Source: Roseburia sp. (GTDB lineage: Bacteria; Bacillota; Clostridia; Lachnospirales; Lachnospiraceae). From it: a stretch of DNA of 64,000 bases. The stretch is taken from assembly GCA_026168605.1 (NCBI GenBank), contig JAPFDX010000014.1, positions 20,677 through 84,676 of the forward strand, given 5' to 3'. Positions 43,997 through 52,050 of this stretch are shown here, one piece after another (position 1 is the stretch's first letter; the number at the start of each line of letters is the position of its first letter). The notes below the pieces were generated by a model. It did no database searches and had not been told where the DNA came from. It saw nothing but the letters and a program-made list of their open reading frames with translations. The translations under genes were made by a program, and so were the position numbers.

Positions 43997-44640
43997 ACAG
44001 TGAAACTCTCTATTTAAAAATCGCGCAGAACACCGTTGTAACGGACCGCCATGTGAAACTCTCCGACATCGCGAAGATGGAGTGCACCGACGAGGCGGTC
44101 GTGCGCCAGTTGAAACAGAAAAAAATCTATACCTTTGAGGAGGCGGTTTCGACAAAGCGGAAGAAAAACCAGATCAAGGTGTTTTCCGTGTTAAAGATCA
44201 TTGCGCTGATCCATGAGGAATACCCCTCGCTTGACATCTCCAACGAGGGGGAGAGCGATTTTATGATCGAATACACCCCGGACGGGACGAAGCCAAAGTT
44301 TCTAAACGCCGTAAAGACGGGCGTTTTGTGGGTTATCATCTTTTTTGGGGCGGCGTTTACGATCATGGCGTTTAACAACGACGTGGGCGTGGGGGATGTG
44401 TTTGCGCGCTTTTACGAGCAGGTGGCAGGTGTGCCGTCCGATGGGGTGACGGAGCTTGAGATCTGTTACAGTCTCGGTCTTGCCGTCGGCATCATCGTCT
44501 TTTTTAACCATGTCGGCAAAAAGAAGATCACGCCGGATCCGACGCCGATCCAGGTCGAGATGCGCAAATATGAGAAAGATATAGACACGACGTTTATAGA
44601 GAATGCAGGGCGAAAGGGGCATAACATAGATGTTCATTAG
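43987..44640 (+). CDS. spoVAA: Stage V sporulation protein AA
   Basis: 217 residues. A cytoplasmic N-terminal domain (LYLKIAQNTVVTDRHVKLSDIAKME) precedes two membrane helices (WVIIFFGAAFTIMAFNNDVGVGD in form; then a second near 155-175). SpoVA proteins form the channel that moves dipicolinic acid into the spore core and out at germination. Overlaps spoVAB by 11 bases. The conserved neighbour set spoVAC-D-E does not follow directly. Confidence 0.9.
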   Translation: MGVNSETLYLKIAQNTVVTDRHVKLSDIAKMECTDEAVVRQLKQKKIYTFEEAVSTKRKKNQIKVFSVLKIIALIHEEYPSLDISNEGESDFMIEYTPDGTKPKFLNAVKTGVLWVIIFFGAAFTIMAFNNDVGVGDVFARFYEQVAGVPSDGVTELEICYSLGLAVGIIVFFNHVGKKKITPDPTPIQVEMRKYEKDIDTTFIENAGRKGHNIDVH

Positions 44641-45058
44641 ACATATTTTTATGGGATTGTGCGGACTTGCCGCGGGGGTTGGCGTGTCGGCGGGAACGTT
44701 CGCATTTCTGATCGTCGTTGGCGTGATCCCGCGCATGATCGGAAAAGCAAACCGTGCGGCGGAGACGCTGCATTTTGAAAATGCGGTGATCTGCGGGGGG
44801 ATCGCGGGGACGGTGCTCTCCGTTTTCCCCGGCATCTCCATCCCGTTCGGAGTGCCTCTGCTGTGTATCTATGGGCTATCCGCGGGAATTTTTGTCGGGT
44901 GCATCGCGGTGGCGCTGGCGGAAATTTTAGATACGTTTCCCATCACCTTCCGCAGACTCCACATCAAGGAGGGGCTGTGCGGGGTGATGTTCGCGATGGC
45001 GCTCGGGAAATGTCTGGGCGCGCTGTTTTATTTTTTGCAGGGATACCGGGCGCCATAG
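44630..45058 (+). CDS. spoVAB: Stage V sporulation protein AB
   Basis: 142 residues, four to five membrane helices. LAAGVGVSAGTFAFLIVVGVIPRM and the C-terminal HIKEGLCGVMFAMALGKCLGALFYF are typical of SpoVAB. Works with SpoVAA in dipicolinate transport. Its last 31 bases overlap the 3' end of the converging sensor kinase gene. Confidence 0.9.
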   Translation: MFIRHIFMGLCGLAAGVGVSAGTFAFLIVVGVIPRMIGKANRAAETLHFENAVICGGIAGTVLSVFPGISIPFGVPLLCIYGLSAGIFVGCIAVALAEILDTFPITFRRLHIKEGLCGVMFAMALGKCLGALFYFLQGYRAP

Positions 45059-46434
45059 CGCCCGAAGCACTCATATGGAATTTTCAGAGTGACCACGGCG
45101 CCGCCGTTCTGCGCTGAATTTTTTAATATAAGCTGTCCGTTATGCTGCCGGAGGATGCTGTCTGTGATAAAAAGCCCCATGCCAAAGTGGAGCTTTGAGG
45201 TCCGGCTTTTCTCCCCCATAAAAAACTGTTCCCGCGCATGGGAGAGCGCTTCCGGCGTGAAACCGCTCCCCTCGTCTGTGACAGAGATTTGCAGAAAGTC
45301 GTCCACTTTTTGTGTCATTACATAGACGGTTCCTCCGGGCGGCGAATAGTCAAGCGCGTTGCCGATCACATTCAAAATCGCCCGCTCCAGCAGCAATTTG
45401 TCCGCGGCAAGCGTGCCTAAATCTTTGCCCGTTTCCATGCGCAGGGAAATTCCCTGCGTAAGGCAAAGAGACTCTGCCCGCGCAGCGATCTGTTCCATAT
45501 AATCGGACAGATCAAACGCTTCGGAATGAAGCTGATACCCCGCAGCCGTTCGCGATATGTCGATCAGCGTCCGGATGTAAACACCGATCTGCTCTGAACT
45601 TTCCGTGATGTATTTTGCATATAGCTGCTGTTCTTCGTCAAGCGTTGTCTCGCAGATGAGGTCGATATTTCCCTGAATGACAGTTAAAGGAGTTTTCAGA
45701 TCGTGGGCGAGCGCGGCAATCTGCTCCCGCTGTAATTGTTCTGCGTTCCACTGCTGCTTTAACGACGCCTGCAGATTGTCTTTCATCTCAGAAAAAGAGG
45801 AGAGTACGTCCTCAAATTCCAGAATCCTGGAATGTCCCACCTCAAAATCAAGATTTTGCTGTGCCACCTGCGCTGTGGCTTCAAAAAGCGGGGAGAGCTG
45901 TGTCCGCAGATTTTTTGCAAATTTTGCCGTCAGCAGGGCACATACCGTAATACAGTTGATCCCAATGAGGATGACGAGCAGAACCTCCGGCGACGGGAAG
46001 TGCGCATAAAACCATTCGTTTGTAAATTGTGAGCCAATGTAATCCTGGAGCACCACATATTCCTTTTCGCGTGTGATAAATAAATACTGCTTGTTCAGGT
46101 TTTCATTGATCTTTCCGGAGACGGCATAATCCATGGCACGCGCAAAGTCGTCGCCCTTAAGAGAGGTTTCCAGTACCTGATAATTTTTATCCAGCACTAA
46201 ATATTTAAGCCCCACGGGAAGCGCTACATCTGCGAGATCGGGCGTTGCGGCGATAACGGGAACAAGGCTTTTGGCGCTCTGCTCGGAATAATCGGCGTAG
46301 GTGATAAATCCGGTCGTCGCCCCGATAAAAATAAGGCTGAATGGAAGGATGACAGAAACAGCCAGACCAAGCAGCAGCATACATAAAAATTTCCAGAAGG
46401 ATGCTTTCAGTGACGTTGTTTTCTTTATTCCCAT
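45028..46434 (-). CDS. Sensor histidine kinase of a lantibiotic-response system (CprK/NisK-like)
   Basis: 468 residues. Two N-terminal membrane helices frame an outer sensor of about 105 residues. HisKA follows with the phosphorylated His in ALAHDLKTPLTVI (about residue 245), then N box (NVIGNALDYSPPGG) and G boxes (DEGSGF, GMGLFITDSI). The gene order ABC genes, regulator, kinase matches lantibiotic immunity loci such as cprABC-R-K. Starts within the regulator gene (10-base overlap). The tail overlaps spoVAB. Confidence 0.88.
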   Translation of the reverse strand: MGIKKTTSLKASFWKFLCMLLLGLAVSVILPFSLIFIGATTGFITYADYSEQSAKSLVPVIAATPDLADVALPVGLKYLVLDKNYQVLETSLKGDDFARAMDYAVSGKINENLNKQYLFITREKEYVVLQDYIGSQFTNEWFYAHFPSPEVLLVILIGINCITVCALLTAKFAKNLRTQLSPLFEATAQVAQQNLDFEVGHSRILEFEDVLSSFSEMKDNLQASLKQQWNAEQLQREQIAALAHDLKTPLTVIQGNIDLICETTLDEEQQLYAKYITESSEQIGVYIRTLIDISRTAAGYQLHSEAFDLSDYMEQIAARAESLCLTQGISLRMETGKDLGTLAADKLLLERAILNVIGNALDYSPPGGTVYVMTQKVDDFLQISVTDEGSGFTPEALSHAREQFFMGEKSRTSKLHFGMGLFITDSILRQHNGQLILKNSAQNGGAVVTLKIPYECFGRYGARYPCKK

Positions 46435-47084
46435 TTGTACCCAATCCCCCAGACTGTTGCGATCGGCTGGATGCCCAGTTTTCCAAGCTTCGCCCGGATA
46501 TTTTTGATATGTGTTGCGATCGTGGAGTTATCGCTGTCGCCGTCCAGACTGAAAACCGCTTCGTAAATCTGCTCTCTGGAAAACACCTGACCTTTGTTTC
46601 TGGCAAGGTATTCACAGATGAGGTATTCGCTTTTCGTCAGGGGAACGGGCGTGCCATCCACACGCAATTCCTTGGCTGACAGATCGATTTTTATCCGGTC
46701 AAAGATAAGCGCAGTATGACGTTCTCTGTGCTCTCGGCGCAGATGGGCGTTGACGCGCGCCCTCAGCTCTGCAATGCGGAACGGTTTGGTCAGATAGTCG
46801 TCTGCGCCAAGCCCAAGCCCGAAGGTAATGTCATGCTCCATTGTCTTTGCAGTCAGAAAGAGAATGGGACAGTCCACCAGCGAACGGATCTTCTCACAAT
46901 AGGAAAAGCCGTCGACGTCCGGCATCATAATGTCAAGCAGGATCAGATCATAGCTGCCCAGCTTGTCGGGAGGAACTTGTGCGGCAGACGTGCAGACGGT
47001 AACCAGGTGTCCGTCTTTTTGTAATCCATTTTTGACAAGCTCTAAAATAGACGGCTCGTCATCGATCATAAGAATTGCTGCCAT
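46425..47084 (-). CDS. OmpR-family response regulator
   Basis: 219 residues. Receiver domain with phosphorylated Asp in DLILLDIMMPDVDGF and the conserved Lys in DYLTKPF; C-terminal winged helix (VPLTKSEYLICEYLARNKGQVF, then TIATHIKNIRAKLG). Likely activates the ABC immunity genes upstream in response to a peptide antibiotic. AAAGGGGGCG precedes the ATG. Confidence 0.9.
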   Translation of the reverse strand: MAAILMIDDEPSILELVKNGLQKDGHLVTVCTSAAQVPPDKLGSYDLILLDIMMPDVDGFSYCEKIRSLVDCPILFLTAKTMEHDITFGLGLGADDYLTKPFRIAELRARVNAHLRREHRERHTALIFDRIKIDLSAKELRVDGTPVPLTKSEYLICEYLARNKGQVFSREQIYEAVFSLDGDSDNSTIATHIKNIRAKLGKLGIQPIATVWGIGYKWE

Positions 47085-47114
47085 TTGTTATCGCCCCCTT
47101 TCATTGTGTCCTTT

Positions 47115-47120
47115 AGTATA
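47115..47120 (-). promoter_or_regulatory. Extended -10 promoter for the response regulator
   Basis: On the minus strand TGC-TATACT, 31 bases before the regulator start, with only a weak -35. Would allow basal regulator/kinase expression independent of the ABC genes. Confidence 0.4.
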
Positions 47121-47164
47121 GCATACTTCAAAAAAGCAGAAAAGCTGTCACTGCCGCAAATCTT

Positions 47165-47896
47165 TTATTCATAATTTTTTCGCCCCTCCCAATGAGAAAA
47201 CCATAAGAAAGCCAATAACACGCCGCCTATTGTGAATACAGCGATCCATATCCATTCTGTTGCGTGAACAGAAAGTTTGTCGTTCATAACATCATGCACC
47301 CAGTTCATAGACCATGCAAAGGGGATATATCGCGCCATACCATTCAGCTCAATATTGCTATACAAAATACATTGCAGACTTTCAAATACGCCCCAAAACA
47401 ATGAGATACCAAGTCCAAACCGAAAGCTAAGGAACAAATGCAGGGCGTAAATAATAAAATTGTAAAATGCCATTCCTGCGGCTGCTTTGACGAACATATA
47501 AAGTGGTATGGTATTCGCTATTCTCAAAAAATGAACGCCAAGAAGAAAGAGAAGAAACAGAGAAAACAGTGCAGCGATCCCTGCTCCATATAAAACGGTC
47601 AATTTTGTCAGCATGGCTTTACATCGGTCAGGCACGCCGAGCAACATTTGAAAGTGTGCAGCTTTTTCTTCTAATAAAACATTCAGGTTGACGATCACAC
47701 TTATCAGCAGGGGAAAAACGGTCGCTGTCAGCTCCAGTATCATGTTTAATTTTTTGTCATCCGCTGTGTTTCCATAAAGGACATAGTAAACCATAAAGAG
47801 TAACGCTCCCACAACAGGCAGACATAAATGCATCGTCCAAAACGGCGTATGCTTCACTTTTAACAGTTCAGAATGAACCCCTCCGAAAAAGTCCAT
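47165..47896 (-). CDS. Lantibiotic-immunity ABC permease (LanG/MutG-like)
   Basis: 243 residues, six membrane helices. HSELLKVKHTPFWTMHLCLPVVGALLF-type N-terminus and a central VNLNVLLEEKAAHFQMLLGVP block match the ABC-2 permeases that expel lantibiotics from the membrane. Directly follows a second permease (three-base gap) and the ATPase, as in nisFEG and cprABC. Confidence 0.85.
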   Translation of the reverse strand: MDFFGGVHSELLKVKHTPFWTMHLCLPVVGALLFMVYYVLYGNTADDKKLNMILELTATVFPLLISVIVNLNVLLEEKAAHFQMLLGVPDRCKAMLTKLTVLYGAGIAALFSLFLLFLLGVHFLRIANTIPLYMFVKAAAGMAFYNFIIYALHLFLSFRFGLGISLFWGVFESLQCILYSNIELNGMARYIPFAWSMNWVHDVMNDKLSVHATEWIWIAVFTIGGVLLAFLWFSHWEGRKNYE

Positions 47897-47899
47897 ACG

Positions 47900-48619
47900 T
47901 TACCTCCTTTTGGAAAAGTCCCTTGCGTCTGCATAAGTGAAAACAGCAAACAGCAGCAGCGACAGTGCGACGCAGATCAAAGCGGTGACAGAAAAGGAGG
48001 AATTGCCCGCAAACGTTCCGTTTAACCGGATCCCCAGCAGCGGTTCCGCCAGTTTTGCGGCGTAGCAATACGGTACGAAATACCAGACCGCCGTATTTCC
48101 TGATACAATGGGCAGGAAGATTCCGAGTACGGTATTTAAGACGACCGGAAAAAAGAGTCCCGTTCTGCGTGCAAGGAAAAGGCACAACGGAATCTGCCAG
48201 AGGGACGAGAGAACGATCCCGATACTGCCGCAAATACTCTGCCCGACAGAATATACCGCCGTTGCCGGAGAGATGAGATGGCTCACAGAGACGAGCATGG
48301 CGAAAAATAGTGCAGAGACAAGCAGTTTTTCGGTCAGGATCATGCCTTTTGCAGCTTCAAATTTTAACAGGTTTGCGGGCATGGAAAATACAGAGTAGTA
48401 TTTTCCGGCATTTTCCTCTTTCCGGTGCGATAAAGAGCATAGGATCGCGATCGTACCGGGGAGCAAAAACGCGTACCACCAGTAAAATGCGGTGTATTGA
48501 AAGCCCATAAAGCCTCCAATGACCCACGCAAACACAGCGGTGAGCAGCGGAAGGAGAAAAACAAGCTTGTTGATGGCGCTTCTCTTAAATTTTAGATGTT
48601 CTGACTTGAAATAGTTCAT
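47900..48619 (-). CDS. Lantibiotic-immunity ABC permease (LanE/MutE-like)
   Basis: 239 residues, six membrane helices. SEHLKFKRSAINKLVFLLPLLTAVFAW and the loop HRKEENAGKYYSVFSMP correspond to the same family as its neighbour. Overlaps the ATPase gene by four bases. With its partner it should form the membrane part of an immunity pump. Confidence 0.85.
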   Translation of the reverse strand: MNYFKSEHLKFKRSAINKLVFLLPLLTAVFAWVIGGFMGFQYTAFYWWYAFLLPGTIAILCSLSHRKEENAGKYYSVFSMPANLLKFEAAKGMILTEKLLVSALFFAMLVSVSHLISPATAVYSVGQSICGSIGIVLSSLWQIPLCLFLARRTGLFFPVVLNTVLGIFLPIVSGNTAVWYFVPYCYAAKLAEPLLGIRLNGTFAGNSSFSVTALICVALSLLLFAVFTYADARDFSKRR

Positions 48620-49323
48620 GCCATGCCCTCCCTGCGATTATTTTTTACCACGTCCATAAAAAGCTGTTCGAGATTTTCATTTGCATTAAGTTTCCCCTCA
48701 TATCCCAGAACGCCGCCGGCGATAATGCCGATATGGTCGGCTGTCTGCTGCACCTCGGAGAGCATATGGCTGGAGAGGATGACGGTGATGCCTTTTGCGG
48801 GAAAGGAGCGGATCAGCGCCCGGATCTCCTCGATCCCTACCGGGTCAAGTCCGTTGGCAGGCTCGTCGAGGATGAGCAGCTTGGGGTGACCAAGCAATGC
48901 AAGCGCAATCCCAAGACGCTGCTTCATGCCAAGAGAAAACTGCCCGGCTCTTTTCCTGCCGGTATCCGCGAGGCGGACGGTATGTAAAACCTCTGTAATC
49001 CGGCTGTCCGGCAGCCCCAAGAGGGCTGCTTTGACTTTCAGATTTTCACGGGCGGTCAGATTTTCGTAGAGGGGCGGCGTTTCGATCAGCGCTCCGATGT
49101 GGTTTAAGTCGCTGCGCGTCCACGCATGACCGTCAAACGTGATGCTTCCGGCAATCGGTTTTAAAATGCCTGCGATCATTTTGAGCGTTGTCGATTTTCC
49201 TGCTCCGTTTGGCCCGAGCAGACCGTAGACGGTATTTTTTTCAATGTGCAGGCAGATGCGGCTGACTGCCGTTTGCCCGTGAAACGATTTGCAGAGGTCT
49301 GTGGTTTGTAACATCATACTCAT
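48616..49323 (-). CDS. Lantibiotic-immunity ABC ATPase (LanF-like)
   Basis: 235 residues from the ATG behind GAAAGGACAATATCT. Walker A GPNGAGKST, the glutamine-loop region LIETPPLYENLTARENL, signature FSLGMKQRL and Walker B LLILDEPANGLDP are intact. The ETPPLYENLTA block is typical of gallidermin/nisin-type self-protection ATPases. First gene of a five-gene minus-strand set inserted between spoVAB and spoVAC. Confidence 0.9.
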   Translation of the reverse strand: MSMMLQTTDLCKSFHGQTAVSRICLHIEKNTVYGLLGPNGAGKSTTLKMIAGILKPIAGSITFDGHAWTRSDLNHIGALIETPPLYENLTARENLKVKAALLGLPDSRITEVLHTVRLADTGRKRAGQFSLGMKQRLGIALALLGHPKLLILDEPANGLDPVGIEEIRALIRSFPAKGITVILSSHMLSEVQQTADHIGIIAGGVLGYEGKLNANENLEQLFMDVVKNNRREGMA

Positions 49324-49414
49324 ATAGATATTGTCCTTTCTGTTGATTCTGGGAAAATGATAGCCGCTAATTTTGAAGATTTTATAAAGGATAGAAAAAA
49401 ATTTTTCCGAATGA

Positions 49415-49420
49415 TATAAT
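49415..49420 (+). promoter_or_regulatory. Extended -10 promoter before the 108-residue gene
   Basis: TGA-TATAAT ending at 49420, 39 bases upstream of the ATG at 49460. The -35 position is A/T-rich without a clear box. Confidence 0.4.
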
Positions 49421-49459
49421 GACTGGGTTAGAGATATTCTGTCGGGGAGGAAATAAATT

Positions 49460-49786
49460 ATGGTGACATCCATTGCGCGCCAGAGCGTGATCATAAAATG
49501 CAATATGCAGGCGTCGGTGCTCACGGGAAACTATGAGTTTTACTATGCGGCGGGGCTTGCGGCAAAGCTTTGCGGCATCGAGGTTGTGGACGATATTCTG
49601 CCGGGGGAGTTAAAGGAGCTGCTTACAGAAAAGCTTTCCGGGTGCACGCCGGGGGATGAGAGAGAAGCGTATCTTTTTCAGATGCTTGCGGATTATAAGC
49701 AGGGAGAGGAATACGATGCGCAGATGAAAGAACTGCTGCTGTGCGGCAGGGAGGAACAAAACCTCTGGTTGGTCAATATTTCATAA
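49460..49786 (+). CDS. Hypothetical protein
   Basis: 108 residues behind a good ribosome site (GGGGAGGAAATAAATT). Helical and acidic in the second half (LPGELKELLTEKL, then FQMLADYKQGEEYDAQMKELL). No family is recognised. Divergent from the immunity ABC genes and 66 bases ahead of spoVAC. Confidence 0.5.
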   Translation: MVTSIARQSVIIKCNMQASVLTGNYEFYYAAGLAAKLCGIEVVDDILPGELKELLTEKLSGCTPGDEREAYLFQMLADYKQGEEYDAQMKELLLCGREEQNLWLVNIS

Positions 49787-49789
49787 AAG

Positions 49790-49818
49790 GTATAAAAGTT
49801 TCTGCAACGTGCATACTA
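49790..49818 (+). promoter_or_regulatory. Putative sigma-G (forespore) promoter for spoVAC
   Basis: GTATA (49790-49794), 17 bases, CATACTA (49812-49818) fits the sigma-G consensus (GHATR, about 18 bases, CATWHTA). Start of transcription would fall near 49825. That rules out the ATG at 49826 and supports translation from 49853. Confidence 0.6.
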
Positions 49819-49852
49819 TCCCTAAATGTACAAGACATTGGAGGAGAACGGT

Positions 49853-50317
49853 ATGGACGAAAAGAAACAGCGTCTGCAAAAAAAATACAACCAGTACGTC
49901 AAGGAGATCACGCCGACGCACAATCTGTGGTGGAACATGGCAAAGGCATTCGTGACTGGAGGGATCATCTGCTGTATCGGGCAGTTGATCCTAAACACAG
50001 CGATGGGATACGGACTTGACAAGGAGACGGCGGGAAGCTGGTGCAGTATTCTGCTGATCCTGCTGTCAGTGATTCTGACCGGATTCAATATTTACCCAAG
50101 CATCGCAAACTGGGGCGGAGCGGGGGCGCTCGTTCCGATCACGGGATTTGCAAACGGAGTGGCAGCGCCCGCCATCGAGTTCCAGAAGGAGGGGCAGGTC
50201 TTTGGCATTGGATGCAAGATCTTTACCATCGCGGGCCCCGTGATCCTATACGGGATTTTCAGTAGCTGGGTGCTGGGGATCATTTACTGGATTTTGAAGC
50301 TGTACGGTGTAATATAA
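49853..50317 (+). CDS. spoVAC: Stage V sporulation protein AC
   Basis: 154 residues. YNQYVKEITPTHNLWWNMAKAFVTGG and the central GGAGALVPITGFANGV (also AIEFQKEGQVFGIGCKIF) are diagnostic for SpoVAC, a mechanosensitive part of the dipicolinate channel in the spore inner membrane. GGAGGAGAACGGT decides this start. Unusually, spoVAD and spoVAE do not follow, and spoVAA/AB lie 5 kb away across an opposite-strand cassette. Confidence 0.92.
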   Translation: MDEKKQRLQKKYNQYVKEITPTHNLWWNMAKAFVTGGIICCIGQLILNTAMGYGLDKETAGSWCSILLILLSVILTGFNIYPSIANWGGAGALVPITGFANGVAAPAIEFQKEGQVFGIGCKIFTIAGPVILYGIFSSWVLGIIYWILKLYGVI

Positions 50318-50394
50318 ATTTTGTGCAGATCAGGAATAAAAAATACAATCCGTGTCATACTTCATAGAAAGAGAAAAACATGGAGGTATTTTTT

Positions 50395-50574
50395 ATGGAC
50401 AATCGAAATGAGATGCCGATGGGATTTGCGTTTCAGCTTTCTTTAAATGAAAAAGCGATGGAGAATTTTGCGGGAATGTCGCAGGAGGAGAAAACGCAGG
50501 TGCTGGATGCGGCGAGAAGCGTCACGTCAAAAGAGCAGATGCGGGGGATCGTATCCGATCTGGCGGGGATGTAG
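50395..50574 (+). CDS. Small hypothetical protein
   Basis: 59 residues from the second ATG, behind GGAGGTATTTTTT. An amphipathic helical peptide (FQLSLNEKAMENFAGMSQEEKTQ in form) ending in KEQMRGIVSDLAGM. No family is recognised. Lies after spoVAC and before a terminator. Confidence 0.5.
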   Translation: MDNRNEMPMGFAFQLSLNEKAMENFAGMSQEEKTQVLDAARSVTSKEQMRGIVSDLAGM

Positions 50575-50589
50575 ATCGTTACAGAATAA

Positions 50590-50632
50590 AAGGGAGCAGG
50601 ATGAAAATGTCCTGCTCCCTTCCATTTTTACT
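50590..50632. terminator. Terminator between the small gene and the CofE-like gene
   Basis: AGGGAGCAGGA and TCCTGCTCCCT form a perfect 11-bp stem with an eight-base loop; the plus strand continues TCCATTTTT. Confidence 0.8.
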
Positions 50633-50638
50633 GCATAT

Positions 50639-51832
50639 TTAATCCGTCGTAAAGTTGTCGAAATACCCCTGGATCAGAATGATCGGCGTACCCTTATCCC
50701 CCGATCCGGAAGTCAGGTCGCAGAGAGAACCGATCAGGTCGGTGAGCTGTCTCGGGGTTGTTCCCTGGGAAGCCATATTTCCGACAAGGTTATCCTGCTT
50801 TGCCCTGATGCTGGCGGAAATCGCCTCTTTTAACTGTGCGCCGCTTAAGTTGGCGAAGTCGTTGTCGGCGAGATATTTTAACTTCAATTCGTTCGGCGTT
50901 CCGATCAGACCGTCGGTAAATGCCGGGGAAACGACTGGGTCTGCGAGCTCCCAGATCTTGCCCTGCGGATCTTTGAACGCGCCGTCGCCGTATACCATAA
51001 CCTCGACGTGTTTGCCTGTTTTTTCCAAGATTGCAGACTGGATGTCAAGGACGAGATCCCTGCACTCGTTCGGGAACAGCTTGATCTTGTCCTCGGTGGA
51101 CTTGTTTGAGCCGAGCAGACCGTACTTTGCATTGTAGCCGCTGCCGTCTACCGGAGCGGTCAAAATATCATCGAGTCCGCAGACAACCTTCGCGCCCGCC
51201 TCCTTTAAGATGCGCTTGGTGCGCTGGCGTGTGTGGATGTCGCAGGTGAGCACGCAGTCCGTGTAATCGAGAATGGTCTTTGCCTGGTTTGCAAAAACGA
51301 TCTCAACCTCTGCTCCTGCCTCGCGGATGATGCCCGCATAGTAGTCCACATAGTCAACGCCTGTAAACTCGTGCTTGTTCTCGCCGAACAGTTCGCGGTA
51401 TTTTTCTAAGGTCAGTACATCGGAATACGGATTGATGCCGGCGTCATCGAGCTGGTCGTAGGTCAGCAGGGCGTTTCCCACCTCATCGCTCGGGTAGCTT
51501 AACATCAGGACAACCTTGCGGCACCCCATTGCGATACCCTTTAAGTTGATGGCAAAACGGTTGCGGGACAGGATCGGGAAAATAACGCCGACTGTGCCGC
51601 CGCCAAGCTTCGCCCGGACGTCTGCTGCGATGTCGGACACAGAGACATAATTTCCCTGTGCGCGCGCAACGATCGACTCTGTCAGCGCGATGACGTCGCG
51701 GTCGCGGAGGGAGAACCCCTCGCTCTCTGCCGCAGCCAGTACACTCTCGACTGCAATATCTACAAGATTATCTCCTTCACGGATAATCGGACAACGAATA
51801 CCTCTTGAAACGGTACCGACTCTTCTTTCCAT
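50639..51832 (-). CDS. CofE-like (coenzyme F420-0:L-glutamate ligase family) protein
   Basis: 397 residues. The N-terminal about 200 residues follow the CofE/FbiB fold: RCPIIREGDNLVDIAVESVL, DRDVIALTESIVARAQGNYV and the later LLTCDIHTRQRTK-like region. The C-terminal part is not recognised. In archaea and actinobacteria CofE adds glutamate to F420, but no F420 genes are seen here, so it probably amidates another carboxylate. AGAGAGGT lies upstream of this ATG; the longer frame from 51886 has no site. Confidence 0.75.
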   Translation of the reverse strand: MERRVGTVSRGIRCPIIREGDNLVDIAVESVLAAAESEGFSLRDRDVIALTESIVARAQGNYVSVSDIAADVRAKLGGGTVGVIFPILSRNRFAINLKGIAMGCRKVVLMLSYPSDEVGNALLTYDQLDDAGINPYSDVLTLEKYRELFGENKHEFTGVDYVDYYAGIIREAGAEVEIVFANQAKTILDYTDCVLTCDIHTRQRTKRILKEAGAKVVCGLDDILTAPVDGSGYNAKYGLLGSNKSTEDKIKLFPNECRDLVLDIQSAILEKTGKHVEVMVYGDGAFKDPQGKIWELADPVVSPAFTDGLIGTPNELKLKYLADNDFANLSGAQLKEAISASIRAKQDNLVGNMASQGTTPRQLTDLIGSLCDLTSGSGDKGTPIILIQGYFDNFTTD

Positions 51833-51964
51833 TGTTATACCTCTCTTCTTTCCGTTCAGTTTCGCGATGGCGTCCAAAGACACCATACACGCCTATTATA
51901 CATGAAATTTCCACAGATAGAAAGTGCAGAACAAAAATTTTTTTGAATATTGGTCAAAAACAAG

Positions 51965-52023
51965 TTGACAAAAGCATGGAGTTAGATTAAACTAACCTAG
52001 CGAAGAAGTTAGTTATAACTAAC
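51965..52023 (+). promoter_or_regulatory. Promoter with two DtxR/IdeR-type iron operators
   Basis: TTGACA (51965-51970), 17 bases, TAAACT (51988-51993). TTAGATTAAACTAACCTAG (51982-52000) matches 15 of 19 positions of the DtxR consensus and covers the -10. GTTAGTTATAACTAAC (52008-52023), a perfect palindrome, lies just downstream. Repression by an iron-loaded DtxR-family protein is expected. Confidence 0.7.
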
Positions 52024-52050
52024 ATATATTTCCAGGAAAGGAGAACGATT

